Notes: generated by a model from the sequence alone, not told the origin. A stretch of DNA of 62,623 bases from an uncultured Pelagibacteraceae bacterium (GCA_902627745.1 CACOKG010000002.1:1-62623); one strand, 5' to 3'; counted from the first letter of the stretch, positions 52,331 through 61,671 are shown. Translations and numbers: made by a program.

Positions 52331-52558
52331 TTAAAACGCGAAAAGAATAATCAATGCAACAACTAGTCCAAATAGTCCTGTTGCTTCTGCAAGAGCAAAT
52401 CCTAAAAGTAAATTAGGAAATTGTTTTTGGGCTGCAGATGGATTTCTCATTGCACCAGATAAATAATTACCAAAAATTATTCCGATACCTACTCCAGCTC
52501 CAGCTAAAGCTATAGCTGCAAGTCCTGCTCCAATCATTTTTGCTGCTTCTAATTCCAT
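52331..52558 (-). CDS. atpE: ATP synthase F0 subunit c
   Basis: 75 aa; GAGLAAIALAGAGVGIGIIFGNYLSGAMRNPSA; FALAEATGLFGLVVALIILFAF. Confidence 0.97.
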   Translation of the reverse strand: MELEAAKMIGAGLAAIALAGAGVGIGIIFGNYLSGAMRNPSAAQKQFPNLLLGFALAEATGLFGLVVALIILFAF

Positions 52559-52575
52559 TATATCCTCCTTATAAG

Positions 52576-53310
52576 TTAATGGTGTAAATTTAATGCATCA
52601 TTCAAATAAATGCATGTTAAAATTGCAAAAACATAAGCTTGAAGAAAAGCAACTAGTATCTCCAAACCAGTTAAAGCAACTGAAAAACTCAGTGGAAGCC
52701 ATCCACCAACAATTCCGAGGCTTACGACAAAGCCCCCGAAAACCTTCATCATAGTGTGTCCAGCCATCATGTTTGCAAACAATCTTACTGATAAGCTGAT
52801 AGGTCTACTTAAATATGAAATAATTTCAATGACCACAATTAACGGTAAAAGAACGATTGGGACACCACTTGGAACAAATAGTTTTAAGTAACCAAAGCCA
52901 TGTTTTATAAAACCAATAACTGTAACTCCAATAAAAATAAAAGCTGCTAATATGAAAGTCACAATGATATGACTAGTCACTGTAAAAGTGTAAGGTATCA
53001 TGCCGAACATATTACAAAACAAAACAAACATAAATAATGAAAAGATAAATGAAAAATATGGCTTAGCTTTTGAACCAGCGGTATCGCTGATCATTTTTGA
53101 TACAAATGAGTAGCTTAATTCAGCTAAGAGTTGGATCTTATTTGGAAGTATTGAATTTTTCTTTGAACCAAGGTTGAATATTATTAAAATCGCAAGAGAA
53201 CTTATGACCATGAATAAACTAGCGTTGGTAAAAGAAATATCAAATGCGCCTACTTTTATTTCTGGACCAATTCTATAAACTTCGAATTGTGTCATTGGGT
53301 TAGCTGCCAT
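52576..53310 (-). CDS. atpB: ATP synthase F0 subunit a
   Basis: LSRPISLSVRLFANMMAGHTMMKVF; GLEILVAFLQAYVFAILTCIYLNDA. Confidence 0.97.
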   Translation of the reverse strand: MAANPMTQFEVYRIGPEIKVGAFDISFTNASLFMVISSLAILIIFNLGSKKNSILPNKIQLLAELSYSFVSKMISDTAGSKAKPYFSFIFSLFMFVLFCNMFGMIPYTFTVTSHIIVTFILAAFIFIGVTVIGFIKHGFGYLKLFVPSGVPIVLLPLIVVIEIISYLSRPISLSVRLFANMMAGHTMMKVFGGFVVSLGIVGGWLPLSFSVALTGLEILVAFLQAYVFAILTCIYLNDALNLHH

Positions 53311-53320
53311 AAATCCTTAT

Positions 53321-53596
53321 CTATTTTTGCATTTTTTTTGCGGATCTAATCACATTAATTATCCCTGCAACTACACCTACAAAAAAAAATATTAAAATTA
53401 ACCAGGGTTTAGTACCAAAGGTCTTGTCCAAAAGAAACCCAATAATTGTCCCTACGGCGACTGCCGAAACTAGCTCAGTACTTAGCTTAAAAGCAGTGCC
53501 AATTGGAGATTGATTATCTTTTTTATTTTCTATATCTCTTTTTGAAACTTTTTTCTTTGCAATCTCTAAGCGAGTTTTAAATGGATCTTTCGACAT
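53321..53596 (-). CDS. atpI: AtpZ/AtpI family F0F1 assembly protein
   Basis: 91 aa, two TM, upstream of atpB; VGTIIGFLLDKTFGTKPWLILIFFFVGVVAGIINVIR. Confidence 0.85.
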   Translation of the reverse strand: MSKDPFKTRLEIAKKKVSKRDIENKKDNQSPIGTAFKLSTELVSAVAVGTIIGFLLDKTFGTKPWLILIFFFVGVVAGIINVIRSAKKMQK

Positions 53597-53609
53597 TTTA
53601 ATTAATTAT

Positions 53610-56006
53610 TTAAGCAACCATGCTTTCTGCTTTTTGTAAATCAACAGCCACAAGCTGACTTATTCCCTTTTCAGGCATGGTGACGCCATAAAGTCTGTTC
53701 ATTTTTGACATTGTCAAAGCATGGTGAGTAACAATGATGAATTTAGTATTTGTAATTTTTATTAGTTCCTCAAGCAAGCCACAAAATCTTGTTACGTTGG
53801 CATCATCTAAAGGTGCATCAACCTCGTCTAAAACACATATAGGTGAGGGGTTAGTTAAAAAAACAGCAAAAATCAAAGATAGTGCAGTCAAAGCCTGCTC
53901 ACCTCCAGACAATAAAGTTATTGATTGGAGTCTTTTTCCAGGAGGACTTACCAACATTTCCAAACCAGCTTCTAAAGGATCATCAGAGTCAACTAATTCA
54001 AGCTTAGCATTTCCACCATTAAATAATTTTGTATAAACCTCATTAAATTTTCTATTTACCTTATCAAATGCCTCAATTAGTCTTTCCCTTCCTTTTTGAT
54101 TTAATTCATTAATACTATCTTTAAGTTTTATAATTGCTGTAACTAAGTCTGCTCTATCTTGTTCCATTTTCTTAATTTCTGTTTCATATTTTAAAGTTTC
54201 TTCGTCAGCCTTAAGATTAACCGAGCCTAATTTTTCTCTTTCTTGTTTTTTTTTATCTAATAAGTCTTCTTGATTAACAGCATCAGGTAGTTCTTCGACA
54301 CCAAATAAATTTGAATTTTCTAAAATGTTTTCCTCTGTAAGATTTAGCTCAGAAATAACTCTATCAACTAAATCATTTTTTCTTTTTTTTAGTCCTTCAA
54401 TTGTTGCCCCTGAACTTGCTTTTCGTTCTCGTATCTGAATAGATTGTTCTTGAATATCGTTTAGTTGATTTCTAAGAGTATCAATTTTTTCATCTGTGGT
54501 ACTAATAATTTGCTCATTCTCATTTTTTTCACTCTCAGAAATTCTTAAATTTTCAGAAATTTGCCCCTTTTTTTCAGCCTGAAATTTTGGTTGATTGTCA
54601 AGTTTATCTCGTTGCACATTAAGTTTATTTTTTCTATCACTTAATTCTGCTACCATTTTTTCCGAATTAGATAATAGATTTTTCCAACTCTCGATCTCCT
54701 TATCAATTATTGCAATTCTCTCATTTCTTTTGACAGACTCTCTTTTGATATTTTGATTTTTACTATAACTATCTGCGTATTCTTCTATGACGAACTGGCA
54801 ATGATCTAGTGATTTAATTGCATCATCATTTTTTTGTGAATTAATCAATTGTTTAATTTTATCAATTTCTGATTTTAATTTATTCTTACTATTTTCTAAA
54901 TCTTCATTCGATTGTTTCTCAGTTTGATAATATTTTGTGTCGATTTCAATAAGCTCACTTTTTTCTTCTTTCAGTCTTTTTTCATTTGAGTTTGCATCAA
55001 TCACTATTCCTCTTTCCCTACTAATATCATCATCTATTGTTTGTAGAGATTTTTTTACGTTTTCTATTTCGTCTTGAATTCTACTATTTTCCTCATCTAG
55101 ACTTTTAAGCTCTAAGTTTAGCCTTTGTATCTTTGATAAATTTTCAATATTTTTTTCTCGTAGAGGAGTTATTTTATCAACCTCAGTTTTAATCAGTTTT
55201 TCTAATTCGTTAATTCTATTGTTAAAACCACTGACTTCACTTTCTGCCTCTGTATTAATTTCATTTTCTATTTTAATTTCTTTATCGATCTCTAGTAATT
55301 TTAGATAATATAATCCTGCTTCAATTTTTTTTATTTCATCAGAAATATTTTTGTATTTTGTAGCCTCCTCAGCCTGTTTTTGTAAATTTGCTAATTGCCT
55401 TTCCTGTTGCCTTCTTAATTCATCAGCTCTCTTTAGATTATTTTCTGCAGCGCTTAATCTTAGTTCAGCTTCATGTCTTCTGACATGTAATCCAGAAATT
55501 CCCGCAGCCTCCTCTAAAATTGCTCTTCTATCAGTAGGTTTTGCAGTAACAAGGGCACCAATTCTACCCTGACTAATCATTGATGGAGAGTGAGCTCCAG
55601 TTGATAAATCTGCAAAAAACATTTGAGCATCCCTTGCTCTGACTTCTTTGTCATTGATATAAAACTTCGAACCTTTATCTTTTTCTATTTTTCTTCTAAC
55701 ATTTATTTCATCTAACTCTCTAAATTGCACTGGACCCTCGTTATTTTCATTGGCAACTGTTACTGAAACTTCAGCAATATTTTTAGAAGGTTTGTTTGAT
55801 GTTCCTGAAAATATAACATCTTCCATGCCTGATCCTCGCATGCTTTTTGCAGATGTTTCACCCATTACCCATCTCAAAGACTCAACAATATTTGATTTAC
55901 CGCAACCATTTGGGCCAACAATACCTGTCAAACCATTTTCAATTAAGAAATTAGTTTTATCTGCAAATGACTTAAATCCATTGAGTTGGATTTTTTTAAA
56001 CTCCAT
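53610..56006 (-). CDS. smc: SMC-family chromosome segregation ATPase (compact, apparently hinge-less)
   Basis: Walker A GPNGCGKSNIVESLRWVMGE; signature LLSGGEQALTALSLIFAVF; Walker B PICVLDEVDAPLDDANV; 798 aa, single frame. Confidence 0.92.
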   Translation of the reverse strand: MEFKKIQLNGFKSFADKTNFLIENGLTGIVGPNGCGKSNIVESLRWVMGETSAKSMRGSGMEDVIFSGTSNKPSKNIAEVSVTVANENNEGPVQFRELDEINVRRKIEKDKGSKFYINDKEVRARDAQMFFADLSTGAHSPSMISQGRIGALVTAKPTDRRAILEEAAGISGLHVRRHEAELRLSAAENNLKRADELRRQQERQLANLQKQAEEATKYKNISDEIKKIEAGLYYLKLLEIDKEIKIENEINTEAESEVSGFNNRINELEKLIKTEVDKITPLREKNIENLSKIQRLNLELKSLDEENSRIQDEIENVKKSLQTIDDDISRERGIVIDANSNEKRLKEEKSELIEIDTKYYQTEKQSNEDLENSKNKLKSEIDKIKQLINSQKNDDAIKSLDHCQFVIEEYADSYSKNQNIKRESVKRNERIAIIDKEIESWKNLLSNSEKMVAELSDRKNKLNVQRDKLDNQPKFQAEKKGQISENLRISESEKNENEQIISTTDEKIDTLRNQLNDIQEQSIQIRERKASSGATIEGLKKRKNDLVDRVISELNLTEENILENSNLFGVEELPDAVNQEDLLDKKKQEREKLGSVNLKADEETLKYETEIKKMEQDRADLVTAIIKLKDSINELNQKGRERLIEAFDKVNRKFNEVYTKLFNGGNAKLELVDSDDPLEAGLEMLVSPPGKRLQSITLLSGGEQALTALSLIFAVFLTNPSPICVLDEVDAPLDDANVTRFCGLLEELIKITNTKFIIVTHHALTMSKMNRLYGVTMPEKGISQLVAVDLQKAESMVA

Positions 56007-56014
56007 GGATTAAC

Positions 56015-56590
56015 TTATATCAGTTTTTCTAATGTTTTTTTTAAATTTTTATAATTAAGAGATTTTTCAAACTTTTCGTTATTAATTATTATCGTAGGAG
56101 TAGAATTAACTTTAAAATTTTTTGTCCCCTCGATTCGATCATTTAAAACATAATCTTCTATTTCTTTATTGTTAATACATTTTTCAAAATCAATATCGAA
56201 CCCAGCGTTTTTAAGAAATTCTTTTAAATTATTATTTACATCTTCTATTTCCTTACCTTTTACCCAAGCTTGTTGATTAGAGTAAAGTTTTTCCAAAATT
56301 TCTAGGCTTTGATCTTGTTTACAAAGAGAAATTTTTGAAGCATTTAAAGCAGCAATATCTAAAGGAAAGTGTCGAAATTCTATTTTGACCAGTCCTTTAT
56401 CTATGAAATCTTTTTTAAGAGAGGGGTAAACATCTTTATGAAAATTTGCACAGTGACTACATGTTAGAGACTCGTAGGCAATTATGGTAATCTTTGCATT
56501 TTGATTTCCTGAAACTATCCTCTTTATTTCTGCGCTAGCAACAGTATTTAATCCAAAAATTAGTGTTAAAAATAGAAATAATTTTTTCAT
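56015..56590 (-). CDS. DsbA-family thiol:disulfide oxidoreductase
   Basis: Signal peptide; YESLTCSHCANFHKDVYPSLKK; STPTIIINNEKF. Confidence 0.88.
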   Translation of the reverse strand: MKKLFLFLTLIFGLNTVASAEIKRIVSGNQNAKITIIAYESLTCSHCANFHKDVYPSLKKDFIDKGLVKIEFRHFPLDIAALNASKISLCKQDQSLEILEKLYSNQQAWVKGKEIEDVNNNLKEFLKNAGFDIDFEKCINNKEIEDYVLNDRIEGTKNFKVNSTPTIIINNEKFEKSLNYKNLKKTLEKLI

Positions 56591-57075
56591 TTTTCTTTAA
56601 AAACTTTTGTTAATTCAATCAATGAATTTTTGATTTGCTCATTTTTAACATCATTAAGTTTATTTTTATATTTATTGTTTGTCACAGGTTTATTCTGAAT
56701 TATTTTTAGATTATCTATTTTATTTTCATCGTTAAAACTTGTAAATTTAATCCGTTTTACAACTTCATCTTTAAAAAAAGCATTCATTCTATCCATAATT
56801 TCTTTTTTTGAATATTCTAACTCAACTTCATGACCTCTCTGCACCATTATTAAGAGCGTGCTTACACTGAACTTGTTGGTATTCTTAAAAGATTTTGGAT
56901 AACAAACTTTAAATAATTTTTCACCCGCTATATATCTCCAATTATTAAGCGTTTCAGAATAAATTTGGCCTCTTTTATTTATTACTCTCCTAACGTTTGT
57001 TGGTAAAGTGTCTTTAAGAGATCTTAATCCTTGAATGCTACTACCTCTCTGCTTAGAATATTTTTTAAATTGCAT
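56587..57075 (-). CDS. DUF721/DciA-like protein
   Basis: NWRYIAGEKLFKVCYPKSF; small basic protein in the mutY-DUF721-dsbA-smc arrangement typical of alphaproteobacteria. Confidence 0.7.
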   Translation of the reverse strand: MQFKKYSKQRGSSIQGLRSLKDTLPTNVRRVINKRGQIYSETLNNWRYIAGEKLFKVCYPKSFKNTNKFSVSTLLIMVQRGHEVELEYSKKEIMDRMNAFFKDEVVKRIKFTSFNDENKIDNLKIIQNKPVTNNKYKNKLNDVKNEQIKNSLIELTKVFKEK

Positions 57076-58056
57076 ATGAAAGAACAAATATTAACAAAAA
57101 AAATTCTTAATTGGTATGATTTTAATAAGAGAAAATTGCCTTGGCGAAAAAAAATCTCACCCTCAAAAAAACAATATTATACGTTGTTAAGTGAATTTAT
57201 GTTGCAACAAACTCAAGTTGCTACAGTCATTCCATATTTCAATAAATTTATAAAACAAATTCCAAATTTTCATAGTCTTGCAAAAGTTGAAAATAGAAAA
57301 CTTTTAAAACTTTGGGAGGGACTTGGTTATTATTCTAGAGCAAGAAATTTAAAAAAAACTGGAAAAGTTGTAATCAAAAATTTTAATGGAAAACTTCCAG
57401 ATAATTTTGAGGAATTAATTACATTACCTGGAGTAGGAAATTACACTGCAAGTGCTATTTTAGCAATTGTTTTCAACAAACCATACATCCCACTAGATGG
57501 AAATATCGAAAGAGTTTTAAAAAGATATCTTTATTTGAAAAAACAAAGTGAAATACAAAAAGAAAATCTTATAAAAAAAAAAGATATTTTTGGTAAATCA
57601 TTGAGGTCAAGTGATTATGCTCAAGCGCTTATGGAATTAGGAGCATTAATTTGTAAGCCAAATAATCCAGTTTGTTCTCAATGTCCTGTAGCTGAGAGTT
57701 GTAAATCTTACAAAAAAAAGGATTTTAGCATTACGAAGAACAATAAAAAAAATAAAGATAAATATTTTATACTTCAGGTTTATAAAAAAAAACAAAGATA
57801 TTTATTAATAAAAAATACTAAATTTAATTTTTTGAAAAATTTAAAGATATTTCCAATGGAGGAAACGTCCAAAACAAAAAATTTCAATAAAAATATAAAT
57901 TTCAAAATGTCTAATATGAATATGAACATTAAAATTCAATATTTAAAAAAATATGAAAAATTCAAGTCACCACATTGGATAGATGAAAAAAAATTAGACA
58001 ATTACATGTTGCCGTCATTTACAAAAAAAATTGTAAAATTTTTAGAGAAAAATTAA
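57076..58056 (+). CDS. mutY: A/G-specific adenine glycosylase
   Basis: FMLQQTQVATVIPYFNKF; LPGVGNYTASAILAIVF; Fe-S motif CKPNNPVCSQCPVAESC. Confidence 0.95.
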   Translation: MKEQILTKKILNWYDFNKRKLPWRKKISPSKKQYYTLLSEFMLQQTQVATVIPYFNKFIKQIPNFHSLAKVENRKLLKLWEGLGYYSRARNLKKTGKVVIKNFNGKLPDNFEELITLPGVGNYTASAILAIVFNKPYIPLDGNIERVLKRYLYLKKQSEIQKENLIKKKDIFGKSLRSSDYAQALMELGALICKPNNPVCSQCPVAESCKSYKKKDFSITKNNKKNKDKYFILQVYKKKQRYLLIKNTKFNFLKNLKIFPMEETSKTKNFNKNINFKMSNMNMNIKIQYLKKYEKFKSPHWIDEKKLDNYMLPSFTKKIVKFLEKN

Positions 58057-59198
58057 TGAAGAAAGTAGCTATTATTGGAGCTGGTATTTCAGGATTATTT
58101 ATTGCTAATTTATTCAAAAAAAACTCAGGTTATCAAGTAGTAATTTATGAGAAGAATAATTCGATTAATCTTGAGGAAGGTTATGGAATTCAATTATCTG
58201 TCAATAGCGTGAAGTTTTTAAATGAAATTGAATTTAATAAATTTGAAAATGCAAGAAAGTTTAATCCAAAAAAGATTATTTTTTTTTCATCTAAAAACTT
58301 CAAAAAGATATGTGATTTAAATATCTCTGATTTTAATTCAGAGAATTGCCAGTACACTACTTTAAAAAGATCTGATTTAATAAATTTTTTGAAAAAGGAT
58401 ATAGAAAATTTAATTAAATTTAATCATAATGTTTCGAGTATAAATAAAGAAAATCAGAAAATTCAACTTACTTTTGAGAACAATGAAACTTTTGAATGTG
58501 ATTATTTAATCATTTCAGATGGAGTTTTTTCAAAAAGTAAAAGCTTGATTTCCAACAATAAAAGTCAACCAAAATACAACAACACACTAGCGATAAGAGG
58601 AAAGATAGCAAATTCTTCTAAAATCGATAATGAAAATATTTCATTATTTTTAGGCTCTGATTTTCATCAGGTAATTTATCCAGTAAATCAAAATGGAGAC
58701 TTAAATTTTATAGCAATTATGAAGTATGAACTTACTTTAGAACAACAAAAAAATTATTCTTTATTCAAAGAAAATTCTTTCATTAGAAAAGTTTTAGAAA
58801 AGGTTCCAAAAGAAAATAAAGAATTTTTTGATAAAATTAAGGAATTAAAAATATTCCCAGTATTTGTCAGTAAGGACTTTTTTAAAGCAAATAATGATAA
58901 CATTAATTTTATAGGTGATGCTTTTTTTGCTTTTCCACCTTCATTTGCTCAAGGGGCATCTCAGTCCATAGAGGGTGCTTATGAATTATATAAAAGTATA
59001 GAAAATAACTCAGAAGGTAATTTCTTTAAAAATAGAGTCATTAAAACAAAAATGGTTTATAAGAGATCTAAACTAAATCAATTCGCATTTCATTTATCTA
59101 ATCCTGTGGCTATTTTTTTTAGAAATATTTTTTTGAAAAAATTTATAAAAAACAAAAAATTTTTAGACTCTTATTTAGGTAAAATTTATAATAATTAG
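58056..59198 (+). CDS. FAD-dependent monooxygenase (UbiH/salicylate hydroxylase-like)
   Basis: VAIIGAGISGLFIANLFKKNSGYQVVIYEK; INFIGDAFFAFPPSFAQGASQSIEGAYELYK. Confidence 0.85.
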   Translation: MKKVAIIGAGISGLFIANLFKKNSGYQVVIYEKNNSINLEEGYGIQLSVNSVKFLNEIEFNKFENARKFNPKKIIFFSSKNFKKICDLNISDFNSENCQYTTLKRSDLINFLKKDIENLIKFNHNVSSINKENQKIQLTFENNETFECDYLIISDGVFSKSKSLISNNKSQPKYNNTLAIRGKIANSSKIDNENISLFLGSDFHQVIYPVNQNGDLNFIAIMKYELTLEQQKNYSLFKENSFIRKVLEKVPKENKEFFDKIKELKIFPVFVSKDFFKANNDNINFIGDAFFAFPPSFAQGASQSIEGAYELYKSIENNSEGNFFKNRVIKTKMVYKRSKLNQFAFHLSNPVAIFFRNIFLKKFIKNKKFLDSYLGKIYNN

Positions 59199-60265
59199 TT
59201 TTTTGAAATTAATCTTTGTCTTAAATTATCTATCGGCACTATTTGCCCATTAAGATTGTAATGCCAATAAGTCCAGCCATTACAACTTTCTGCTCCCAAT
59301 ATTGATGCAGCTACCTTGTGAATTGAACCTTCTTTTTTTGCATGTTTTATACTTCCATCAGCCATAATTTTTGCACTGATTTTCTTTTTATTATCAAAAA
59401 TAGTAGTGCCTGGTTTAATTATTCCTAATTCTACCAATGACCCAAAAGGTATTCTTGGCTTAGATCTACCATTTTGCAAAGTATCTAAATAATCATCTTC
59501 TATAGGTTTTGTATTTTTTATTCGTTGTTCAGCTGCCTTATAATAGGTTTTTTCTTTTTCAATTCCGTAATAATTTCTACCCAATTTTTTTGCAACTGTT
59601 GCTGTTGTTCCTGATCCTAAAAAAGGATCTAAAACTAAATCATTTTTATTTGAGGTTGCTAGTAAAATTCTGTGAAGTAAAGCCTCGGGTTTTTGAGTAG
59701 AATGCACTTTTTTACCATTCTTTTTAAGTCTTTCATAACCATTACAAATCGGTAACTCCCAGTTCGATCTCATTTGAAGATCATCATTTAAACATTTTAA
59801 AGATTGATAATTAAAAGTGTATTTTGATTTTTCTGATTTTGATGCCCAAATCAACGTTTCATGTGCATTAGTAAAACGTGTCCCCCTGAAATTTGGCATA
59901 GGATTTTTTTTATTCCAGATGACGTCATTTAAAATCCAAAAACCTAAATTCTGAATAATGGTGCCAACTCTAAAAATGTTATGGTAACTGCCAATCACCC
60001 AAATAGCTCCATTTTTTTTCAAAATTCTTTTACATTCTTTTAACCACGAGTAGGTAAATTCATCATACTTTTTAAAATTTTCAAATTGATCCCATTTATC
60101 ATTGACTGCATTTACCTTAGACCTATCAGGTCTTATAAGCTCATTTCTTAACTGTAAGTTGTAAGGAGGGTCAGCAAAAATTAAATCAAAAGTCTCATTA
60201 GGAATTTTTTTAAGTTCTTCTAAACTATCCCCATTTATTAATTTATTTTTTAAATCTAAATTCAT
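59195..60265 (-). CDS. ccrM: CcrM-like DNA adenine-N6 methyltransferase (GANTC specificity predicted)
   Basis: LIFADPPYNLQLRNEL; LDPFLGSGTTATVAKKLGRNYYGIE; C-terminal extension ending SCNGWTYWHYNLNGQIVPIDNLRQRL typical of CcrM. Confidence 0.92.
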   Translation of the reverse strand: MNLDLKNKLINGDSLEELKKIPNETFDLIFADPPYNLQLRNELIRPDRSKVNAVNDKWDQFENFKKYDEFTYSWLKECKRILKKNGAIWVIGSYHNIFRVGTIIQNLGFWILNDVIWNKKNPMPNFRGTRFTNAHETLIWASKSEKSKYTFNYQSLKCLNDDLQMRSNWELPICNGYERLKKNGKKVHSTQKPEALLHRILLATSNKNDLVLDPFLGSGTTATVAKKLGRNYYGIEKEKTYYKAAEQRIKNTKPIEDDYLDTLQNGRSKPRIPFGSLVELGIIKPGTTIFDNKKKISAKIMADGSIKHAKKEGSIHKVAASILGAESCNGWTYWHYNLNGQIVPIDNLRQRLISKN

Positions 60266-60282
60266 TTTATAAAAATAAATTA

Positions 60283-60331
60283 GACTCCAAAAAGATTCTT
60301 GGGTCAACCTAGGATTGAATTATTTGGATTC
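60283..60331. promoter_or_regulatory. cluster of three GANTC sites upstream of the ccrM-like gene
   Basis: GACTC 60283-60287, GATTC 60294-60298, GATTC 60327-60331, within the 118-nt rnhB-ccrM gap. Confidence 0.6.
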
Positions 60332-60383
60332 CATTTGTATGATGGTGGTTCACAACAACTACATCTGGTGTTTCTACGTGAAA

Positions 60384-60944
60384 CTATTTTAACTTGCTGA
60401 TCGGTGAAAAAGTTCTTCTATGGTGAGAAGTGATCCCAAATTTTTTTATAGCTTTAAGATGTTGTTTAGTTCCATATCCATAATTTTTACTCCAGTAATA
60501 ATTTTTAAATTTCTTAGCTAACTTAGAGATCATTTTATCACGTGTAACTTTTGCTATGATTGATGCTGCAGAAATAGATGGTATTTTTTGATCACCTTTA
60601 ATGACTGACTGAAGTTTATAATTTTTTAAATTTGGTGTTTTATTTCCATCGACCAAAATCAGTTTTGGTTTTTTTTTGAGTTTTTTAATCGCTCTTTCCA
60701 TAGCTAATAGGCTTGCATGAAGAATATTTATTTTTTCAATTTCTGAGACAGAAGCTTTACCTGTGGCCCAAATAGAGTTTTTTTTAATGTATTTAGCTAA
60801 AAATTCTCGTTTATTTTTTTTTAAACTTTTTGAGTCTTTCAATAACTTCTTATTTATGGTCTTATTCAATATTACGGCTGCTGCATAAACAGGTCCAATT
60901 AAGCTACCTCTGCCAACTTCATCAACTCCAGCAATAGTTTTCAT
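60384..60944 (-). CDS. rnhB: ribonuclease HII
   Basis: IAGVDEVGRGSLIGPVYAAAVIL; SAASIIAKVTRDKMI; YGYGTKQHLKAIKKFG. Confidence 0.95.
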   Translation of the reverse strand: MKTIAGVDEVGRGSLIGPVYAAAVILNKTINKKLLKDSKSLKKNKREFLAKYIKKNSIWATGKASVSEIEKINILHASLLAMERAIKKLKKKPKLILVDGNKTPNLKNYKLQSVIKGDQKIPSISAASIIAKVTRDKMISKLAKKFKNYYWSKNYGYGTKQHLKAIKKFGITSHHRRTFSPISKLK

Positions 60945-61660
60945 TAAATCCTAATATTTAAATCTTGAATTTTTTGTTTAATTTTTTTTAGATCTTCCCA
61001 TGAAAATTTTTTATTTTCTGGAAATCTAATTAGATAGGAGGGGCTAAAAGAAATCATGATAGGAATAGTTTTATTCTTTAAAATTATTTCTTTCCACTTA
61101 CCTCTCTCATTAGATATTTTGCTTAATCCTGTAATTGCCTCCATTGCTGTGCTGCCCATTAAAATTAAAATTTTTGGATCTATTATTGCAATGTGTTCTT
61201 TTAAAAATATTGCATAACGTTTTATCTCCTGTACAGTTGGTTTTCTGTCTTCTGGTGGTCTGAAATTAATTGAATAGGTAGTGTAAATATTTTCTCTTTT
61301 TATATTTATTGCTAGTAACATTCTATTTAAGAGATTGCCTATTTCTCCCTGAAAGCATAAACCTGTTTTATCTTCTATTTCGCCTGGAGTTTCTCCAATT
61401 AACATAACTTCAGCATTAACGTTGCCTTCGCCCAGGACTAAATTCTTAGAATTATTTTTTAAATTACAATTTTCAATTGAATTAATCTTTGTTTTCAGAT
61501 CATTCAGCAGTTTATTTTTATTTATTGAGGTGTTTTGATTTTCAGCTGAGTCGCCTTTAAATCTATTGATTGGTTTATCGCTAAAAATAAAATCAGTTTC
61601 AATTGTTTTCATGAATTCTTGAGCATATTTAGCATTTTGATTTAAAGTCTTTTTAATCAT
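60944..61660 (-). CDS. family-4-like uracil-DNA glycosylase
   Basis: LIGETPGEIEDKTGLCFQGEIGNLLNRML; INFRPPEDRKPTVQEI; ISFSPSYLIR. Confidence 0.85.
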   Translation of the reverse strand: MIKKTLNQNAKYAQEFMKTIETDFIFSDKPINRFKGDSAENQNTSINKNKLLNDLKTKINSIENCNLKNNSKNLVLGEGNVNAEVMLIGETPGEIEDKTGLCFQGEIGNLLNRMLLAINIKRENIYTTYSINFRPPEDRKPTVQEIKRYAIFLKEHIAIIDPKILILMGSTAMEAITGLSKISNERGKWKEIILKNKTIPIMISFSPSYLIRFPENKKFSWEDLKKIKQKIQDLNIRI

Positions 61661-61671
61661 ACAATGTAGTA

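Noticed and set aside
53610-56006. SMC as a frameshifted or truncated pseudogene
   Set aside because: N- and C-terminal ATPase halves are both intact in a single uninterrupted frame; shortness is better explained by loss of the hinge and arm.
53734-56013. Plus-strand ORFs at 53734, 55351 and 55750 within smc
   Set aside because: Antisense shadows of the SMC coding sequence.
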